From positions 313,494-377,493 of the forward strand of contig KN805376.1 of assembly GCA_000818945.1 (NCBI GenBank): DNA of 64,000 nt. The letters run 5' to 3'. This stretch comes from Schizochytrium sp. CCTCC M209059 (Eukaryota > Sar > Bigyra > Thraustochytrida > Thraustochytriidae). The notes below the pieces were generated by a model. It had not been told where the DNA came from. It saw only the letters and a list, made by a program, of their open reading frames with translations, and made no database searches. A program made the position numbers and the translations under genes. This document shows, piece by piece, positions 59,519 through 64,000 of this stretch (positions are counted from its first letter, which is position 1; each line of letters opens with the position of its first letter).

Positions 59519-61375
59519 TTAGTTCTTGAGAGCCTCGAAGCGAGCCTCGATGTTGGCGAGGAGGGCGTTGGTCTTATCGTCAACCTCGGCAGGGGGCGTG
59601 GAGGGCGGGATGAACTTCATCTCGGTGAGCTGCACAATCTCCGAGTCGAGGGTGTTGCGGATGAGCGACCAGGTGACGCGCTTCTCGGCGGGGCTCTCCT
59701 CGATGGCCTTGACGGCCATCTCGTAGAACTTGACAATGGCCTTGAGGATAGCGACGGATTTGTGGAGCGGGCACGTGTAATCGTAGTCGGAGAAGGCGTT
59801 CTGCTGAAGGTGATCCTCGCGAATGATACGCGCGACCTCGAGGGTAAGCTTTTGGTCCTCAGAGAGAGAATCCTTACCGACGAGCTGGACAATTTCGGCA
59901 AGCGAAGACTCATCCGAGAGAATGCGCTTGGTGGCCTGCTGCAGGGCACCGTACTCGGGGGCCATGCGCTCGAACATGGGGCCAAGCACGTTCATGTACT
60001 TGGTATAGGAAATGTTCCAGTTGACCGAGGGAAAGTGCTTGCGCTGCGCAAGCTTCTTGTCAAGGCCCCAGAAGACCTGCACGATGCCGAGGGTGGCCGA
60101 GGTGACCGGGTCGGAAAAGTCACCACCGGGGGGCGAGACGGCACCGACGACGGTGATGGAACCTGGGCGCTCGGGGGAACCAAGGCAACGGACGCGGCCG
60201 GCACGCTCGTAAAAGGCAGCCAAACGGGCACCCAGGTAGGCCGGGTAGCCAGAATCGGCAGGCATCTCTCCGAGACGACCCGAAATCTCACGAAGAGCCT
60301 CGGCCCAGCGCGAGGTGGAGTCGGCCATCATGGCGACGTCGAGACCCATGTCACGGTAGTACTCGGCGAGGGTGATACCAGTGTAGATACTGGCCTCGCG
60401 AGCGGCCACAGGCATGTTCGAGGTGTTGGCAACGAGCACGGTACGAAGCATGACAGGGTACTCCTTGCCCTCCTTCTCCATCATGAGCTCCGGGAACTCC
60501 GCCAGGACCTCCGCCATCTCGTTGCCACGCTCGCCGCAGCCGACGTACACGACGGCCTGGGTGTTGGAGAACTTGGCAAGACTCTGGGAAATGACGGTCT
60601 TGCCGCAACCAAAGGCACCGGGGACGGCGCAGGTACCGCCGAGCACCGAGGGGAAGAGGGTGTCGATGACACGCTGGCCGGTGACGAGAGCCTGGTTGCC
60701 GGCAAGCTTCTCGGCGACGGGGCGCGGGGTCCGCACGGGCCAGAGGTGGTACGGCTTGATCTCGTGGACGGAGCCCTTCTCGTCCTTGACCTTGAGGACG
60801 GTGTCGTCGAGGGTGACCTCTTCGTTGCCGTCGGTGCCGGCGCCGTACATTTCGACGACGGTACCGCGGATGTTGGGCGGGCACATGATGGAGTGGGCGT
60901 TCATGACCTCGTTCTCAAAGACCTCGGCGAAGATGTCGCCGCCGGTGATGACATCGCCCTGGCTGATGTTCTTGGGCTTGTAGAGCCACTTCTTGTCGCG
61001 GTCGAGGGCGTTGCAGGTGATGCCCTTGTCGATGAAGACGCTGTCCTCGGAGATTTCGCAGATGCGCTCGAGGGGGCGCTGGATACCGTCAAAGATCTGG
61101 TTCATGATGCCAGGTCCGAGCTCGAGCGAGAGGGGAGCCTTGGTGCGCTGGATGGGATCACCGACGGTGAGGCCGCTGGTATCCTCGTACACCTGGATAC
61201 TGGCGGTGTCGCCCTCGAGCTTGATGATCTCGCCGACCAGCTTTTCATTGCCGACGCGGACGAGCTCGTACATGGCGGATCCGCCCATGCGTTCGCCGAC
61301 CACCAGAGGGCCGCTCACGCGCAGCACGAAGCCATAGTCCGACTCGCTGTCGCCGGCCGTGTTCGGGTCGCTCAT
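59519..61375 (-). CDS. ATP6V1A: V-type H+-ATPase catalytic subunit A
   Basis: 618 residues from ATG 61375, the normal length. Catalytic ATP-hydrolysing subunit of the V1 sector that acidifies vacuoles and endosomes. Intact signatures: the beta-barrel start GFVLRVSGPLVVGERMGGSAMYELVRVG, the P-loop GAFGCGKTVISQ (~251), GERGNEMAEVL, the family signature SRWAEALREISGRLGEMPADSGYPAYL in part, and PPGGDFSDPVT. The C-terminal ~55 codons lie in a 293-bp tandem duplication. The upstream region carries an ACTTGCG element array like that of RPL8. It is 1.7 kb from subunit c on the same strand. Confidence 0.98.
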   Translation of the reverse strand: MSDPNTAGDSESDYGFVLRVSGPLVVGERMGGSAMYELVRVGNEKLVGEIIKLEGDTASIQVYEDTSGLTVGDPIQRTKAPLSLELGPGIMNQIFDGIQRPLERICEISEDSVFIDKGITCNALDRDKKWLYKPKNISQGDVITGGDIFAEVFENEVMNAHSIMCPPNIRGTVVEMYGAGTDGNEEVTLDDTVLKVKDEKGSVHEIKPYHLWPVRTPRPVAEKLAGNQALVTGQRVIDTLFPSVLGGTCAVPGAFGCGKTVISQSLAKFSNTQAVVYVGCGERGNEMAEVLAEFPELMMEKEGKEYPVMLRTVLVANTSNMPVAAREASIYTGITLAEYYRDMGLDVAMMADSTSRWAEALREISGRLGEMPADSGYPAYLGARLAAFYERAGRVRCLGSPERPGSITVVGAVSPPGGDFSDPVTSATLGIVQVFWGLDKKLAQRKHFPSVNWNISYTKYMNVLGPMFERMAPEYGALQQATKRILSDESSLAEIVQLVGKDSLSEDQKLTLEVARIIREDHLQQNAFSDYDYTCPLHKSVAILKAIVKFYEMAVKAIEESPAEKRVTWSLIRNTLDSEIVQLTEMKFIPPSTPPAEVDDKTNALLANIEARFEALKN

Positions 61376-61697
61376 CTTGCTTGCCTACTCGCGCTGCTCG
61401 AGCGCTCGCGTCGCTCTCCTGGACTCGCCTTGGCTTCTCTTTCCCCTCCTTCGTGCGTTCGCTCGCTCGCTCGCTCGCTCGCTCGCTCGCCGCGCCGGCG
61501 AAGTCGCGCGCGCAGGGGGCAGTTAGCGGGGTGCTTCCTTCCGCGCGCTCGACGAGCCGCTCGCAGCCTTCGTCGCCGTCGCCGTCGCCGTCGCTCTCGA
61601 GGCCGAGCTGCTGCAGCAAGATCGCGGGCTGCAGCGACTGCACTGCGCCTTCGCCTTGCTCTGCGCTGCTCTTCCCGCGCTGCAGGGAGGCCGCGCG

Positions 61698-61866
61698 ATA
61701 GCGCACTTGCGGCGCCGGATAGCGCACTTGCGGCGCGCGGATAGCGCACTTGCGGCGGCGTTGGCGGCCGCGGGCGCGTGCGGCGCAGCGAGCGTGTGCA
61801 CAGGCCATGGCGCACTTGCAGGCGCCCATTCCCCACTTGCGCGCGGGCGCAGCAAGTGCGCTATCC
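61698..61866. promoter_or_regulatory. ACTTGCG element array upstream of V-ATPase A
   Basis: Units ATAGCGCACTTGCGGCG at 61698, 61719 and 61741 (21-22 bp apart), then ATGGCGCACTTGCAGGCG at 61807 and ATTCCCCACTTGCGCGCG at 61828 (21 bp apart), and a reverse copy GCAAGTGCGCTATCC at 61852-61866. All lie 323-491 bp upstream of the ATG. Confidence 0.7.
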
Positions 61867-62020
61867 GGCGGCCAAAGGCAGAGAAAGCGGGGGCACGGAG
61901 GGAGTCCCGCCGCAGGAAATGAATGATCGAAAGAAAGCTGGCCTCGAGGCCTCGCTCCCTCTCCCTCCTCCTCCGCCGCGCCGCAGCCGCGCCCTCCCTC
62001 TCCCTCTCCCTCTGCCTGCG

Positions 62021-62021
62021 T

Positions 62022-62070
<49 letters not shown>

Positions 62071-62088
62071 TGTCTGCCTGCCTGTCTG
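62021..62088. repeat. TGCC tetranucleotide microsatellite
   Basis: About seventeen TGCC units with a few TGTC variants. Confidence 0.9.
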
Positions 62089-62268
62089 CGGCTCGCCTGC
62101 TGCTGCCAGCCCAGCGCGGGGCGCAGGGGCCGCCGCGACCAGGTACTTTTCAGGGTCCTTCCAGCGTAGCGAAGGGAAATAAACTGGGCAAAGTCGACTT
62201 GTGCCGAGGCCTGCAAGTCGAGGTATCCAAGGCGAGGAACAGGGACAAAGCGCAGGAACATGGCTGCG

Positions 62269-62269
62269 A

Positions 62270-62300
<31 letters not shown>

Positions 62301-62430
62301 GCTGCGGACGGGAGGCAGGCACAGCGAGGGAGGGAGAGGCAAGGAAAGGAAAGAAAAGGAAAGGAAAGAAAAGGAAAGGAAAGGCAAGGAAAGGCAAGGA
62401 AAGGCAAGGAAAGGAAAGGAAAGGAGAGGA
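62269..62430. repeat. Polypurine GAAA / GGAAA tract
   Basis: A (GAAA)n run at 62269-62300, then purine DNA built on GGAAA and GGCAA units to 62430. It is nearly all purine on the plus strand and has mirror symmetry in places, compatible with triplex (H-DNA) formation. Confidence 0.85.
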
Positions 62431-63095
62431 AGGGCAGGCAGGCGCAGAGGCGGCGCGGGTGGAGGGAGAGGCAGGGAGAGGGGGGCAGGGAGGGAGGAGG
62501 CAGAGAGACACTTGGCACGCTTCCGGGCACTTTCGAGGTCGGCGGCGCAGCGCGGCGCTGCGCGCAGTGGAGGGGAGGTCGGATGTGGGGGAAGGCCAGG
62601 AATGGAGAACTCTAGGGAAAGAAGATGAGGAGAGACACTGAGCAGCGGCGGAGAGGGAAGCGCGAAAAAGCACGTGAGAGAGGGACAAGAGGGAAGCTGA
62701 GGGCACGGGAGTTTTGGAGAGTAGGGCCAGGAGGGGGCGGTGCAGCGATCGCGAGCAGAGTAGAGAGGTCGGATGTGGGGCGCGCAGGAGGAGCGGCGGC
62801 GCGCAGAGGAGGCAGAGGCAGAGGAAGCTGAATTGCGTCAAATGCGAGCGCGCACGCGACGTTCCAAGGAGGCGCGGGAAAAGGTATCTTGGCCCGGGCG
62901 AGGAGGGCGAGGTCAAGGCGCGCGAGGGGGAGCGCACGAGCAGGAAAGAGGGTGGCTAAATGTTGATGAATGCATCGGTTATGAATGTTAAAGATCTCAG
63001 GACATCGTCATCCCGCCCAGGGCTTGATGCGAGCACGCACGCACACGCGGCGCCCGCTGGGCGAAGGAAAGAATGAATGAAAGAAAGCAGACGAC

Positions 63096-63620
63096 TTAGC
63101 CCTGGGAGAGCACGAGGGCGACAATGAGGCCGTAGAGGGCGACGGCTTCTGCGAAAATGAGGATAAGAATCATACCGACAAAGAGGCGGTCCTGCTGACC
63201 GACGGCACGCACACCAGCATCACCGACAATGCCAATGGCCATACCAGCACCGAGGCTGCTGATGCCACAGCAGAGGCCCGAGGCGAGGGCGCGGAAACCA
63301 TCAGCGTACTTGAAGCACTCGGCATCCGGGCAGATGGTGCCGTCCACAGGTCGGACGGGCGCCGAGATGGTGCCGTTGAGCAGCACGGCCACAATAAGGC
63401 CGTAGATACCCAGGATACCAGCCATGACGGCGGGAATGATGTTCTTCATCACCAGGTGCGGCGAGACGACACCCATGGAAAGGATGCCGACGCCGGCCTT
63501 GGCGGTACCATAGGCGGAGCCAAGGTTGGCGAACACGATGGCGGAAGCCGCACCGATGTACGCAAAAAAGTATGCCGACGGGCCCGTCAGCGAGTTAAGA
63601 AGCTCGGCATTCTCGCTCAT
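63096..63620 (-). CDS. ATP6V0C: V-type H+-ATPase proteolipid subunit c
   Basis: 174 residues from ATG 63620. Forms the proton-carrying rotor ring of the V0 sector. Four hydrophobic membrane spans are visible. The essential proton-carrying Glu is E158 in LILIFAEAVALYG (yeast equivalent E137), and span 1-2 motifs YFFAYIGAASAIVFANLGSA and GTAKAGVGI are typical. The loop between spans 2 and 3 is lengthened with PVRPVDGTICPDAECF, more than in animal or yeast subunits. Same strand as subunit A, which lies downstream. Confidence 0.97.
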   Translation of the reverse strand: MSENAELLNSLTGPSAYFFAYIGAASAIVFANLGSAYGTAKAGVGILSMGVVSPHLVMKNIIPAVMAGILGIYGLIVAVLLNGTISAPVRPVDGTICPDAECFKYADGFRALASGLCCGISSLGAGMAIGIVGDAGVRAVGQQDRLFVGMILILIFAEAVALYGLIVALVLSQG

Positions 63621-64000
63621 CTTGCTTGCTGTTTCTTGACTCTTGTCGGTGAAAAGCGCAACTCTTGGCAAAGTACGAGAGAAGCCTCTGTGTTTGGCTG
63701 CTGTGATCGTCGTCGTCGAGGTCAGTTCGTTCATTCATTCATTCATTCGTTCGCTCGCTCGCTCTTTGGCCAATGGAGCAGCAGCCGTATATGTAATGTA
63801 ATCCATCTCATATAATGCAATGTGTACGACCGCCTTCTTCTCGCTGCCTGCTTCAGCCTCTCTCGCCCGCTCCGACGCCCTCGCCGCGCGGCCCCGCGGA
63901 GCGCAGAGCGCGGGGCGGCGCGGGCGTCCGCTCGGGCAGAGCGTCCGCGCGCGCGGCAGCGGCTGCGGCAGCGGCTGCGGCGCGGCAAGAGGGAGGGCGG
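63621..64000. promoter_or_regulatory. V-ATPase c upstream region
   Basis: 380 bp to the window edge: 5' UTR with ATTC/GCTC microsatellite (63730-63760), an AT-rich stretch with TATAATG/ATATGT words (63785-63820) that could act as a TATA region for the minus-strand gene, then very GC-rich DNA. Confidence 0.4.

Larger units (their letters stand above)
61376..63095. other. V-ATPase A upstream region / V-ATPase c 3' flank
   Basis: 1.7 kb, no supported gene. It contains GCTC repeats (61450-61490), the ACTTGCG element array (61698-61866), a TGCC microsatellite (62021-62088) and a long polypurine stretch (62269-62430). Further purine-rich DNA continues to ~62960. Confidence 0.6.

Noticed and set aside
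59474..61744. 756-codon open frame antisense to V-ATPase A, and similar long antisense frames over TYW1 (46192-48528), AMT (28615-29862), PDX1 (20723-21880), DOHH (26460-27764) and ALAD (42955-43977)
   Set aside because: Mirrors of highly conserved genes in GC-rich DNA with strong third-position bias; composition is Gly/Val/Asp/Arg rich with no family signature.

Overview
The window is nuclear DNA of a free-living eukaryotic microbe. Genes are long, mostly uninterrupted and separated by 0.3-4 kb of GC-rich, microsatellite-laden DNA; no operons, ribosome-binding sites, CRISPR arrays, tRNA or rRNA genes were seen. The gene content (PDX1-type vitamin B6 synthase, an ammonium transporter of the AMT type, zinc-type ALAD without a plastid leader, centrin, CAMTA, TYW1, GH5_12 glycosidase, V-ATPase) fits a heterotrophic, flagellate-forming protist. 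A stramenopile such as a thraustochytrid is my best guess, by inference only. Two genes clearly contain GT-AG introns that I could place by reading through the splice sites: RPL8/uL2 (521 nt) and a 71-residue coiled-coil protein (130 nt).

Layout. 1-6.0 kb: two tandem soluble-adenylyl-cyclase-like paralogues, the first cut by the window edge, both ending in CaaX boxes. 6.5-12.7 kb: a CaMK-like kinase and a large EF-hand / ~21-IQ / double-WW scaffold. 13.8-17.6 kb: a GH5_12-like glycosidase with a 600-residue N-terminal extension. 17.7-20.5 kb: an unknown small protein, a TMEM19/VTE6-family membrane protein and a calmodulin-like protein. 20.9-29.9 kb: PDX1, an SDR dehydrogenase, deoxyhypusine hydroxylase and an AMT ammonium transporter. 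29.9-34.2 kb: a 4.4-kb microsatellite-rich gap. 34.2-42.5 kb: a STE11/MAPKKK-like kinase with a poly-Gly insertion, a VPS4-like AAA ATPase and a CAMTA transcription factor. 42.9-48.8 kb: ALAD, RPL8 and TYW1. 48.8-55.2 kb: a gene-poor block built on a ~0.92-kb tandem repeat (3.7 copies). 55.3-58.7 kb: an F-box/LRR protein, a centrin and the small coiled-coil gene. 59.1-63.6 kb: V-ATPase subunit A, with a 293-bp tandem duplication of its 3' end, and V-ATPase subunit c.

Themes. Calcium/calmodulin signalling is over-represented: CaMK-like kinase, IQ scaffold, two EF-hand proteins, CAMTA, and an IQ motif in the cyclase-like protein. The most unusual structures are these. (i) The tandem array and its flanks carry ten copies, in both orientations, of a short module reading MWIF(V/I)PIVF-stop or close to it, whose differences are mostly synonymous. 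(ii) A ~21-bp-phased ACTTGCG promoter array is shared by RPL8/TYW1 and V-ATPase A. (iii) The V-ATPase A terminal coding segment is duplicated head to tail. (iv) The cyclase-like paralogues have lost the NTPase module and a metal-binding Asp but kept CaaX tails. (v) The 9-mer AGGCCTAGT is strongly enriched between genes.
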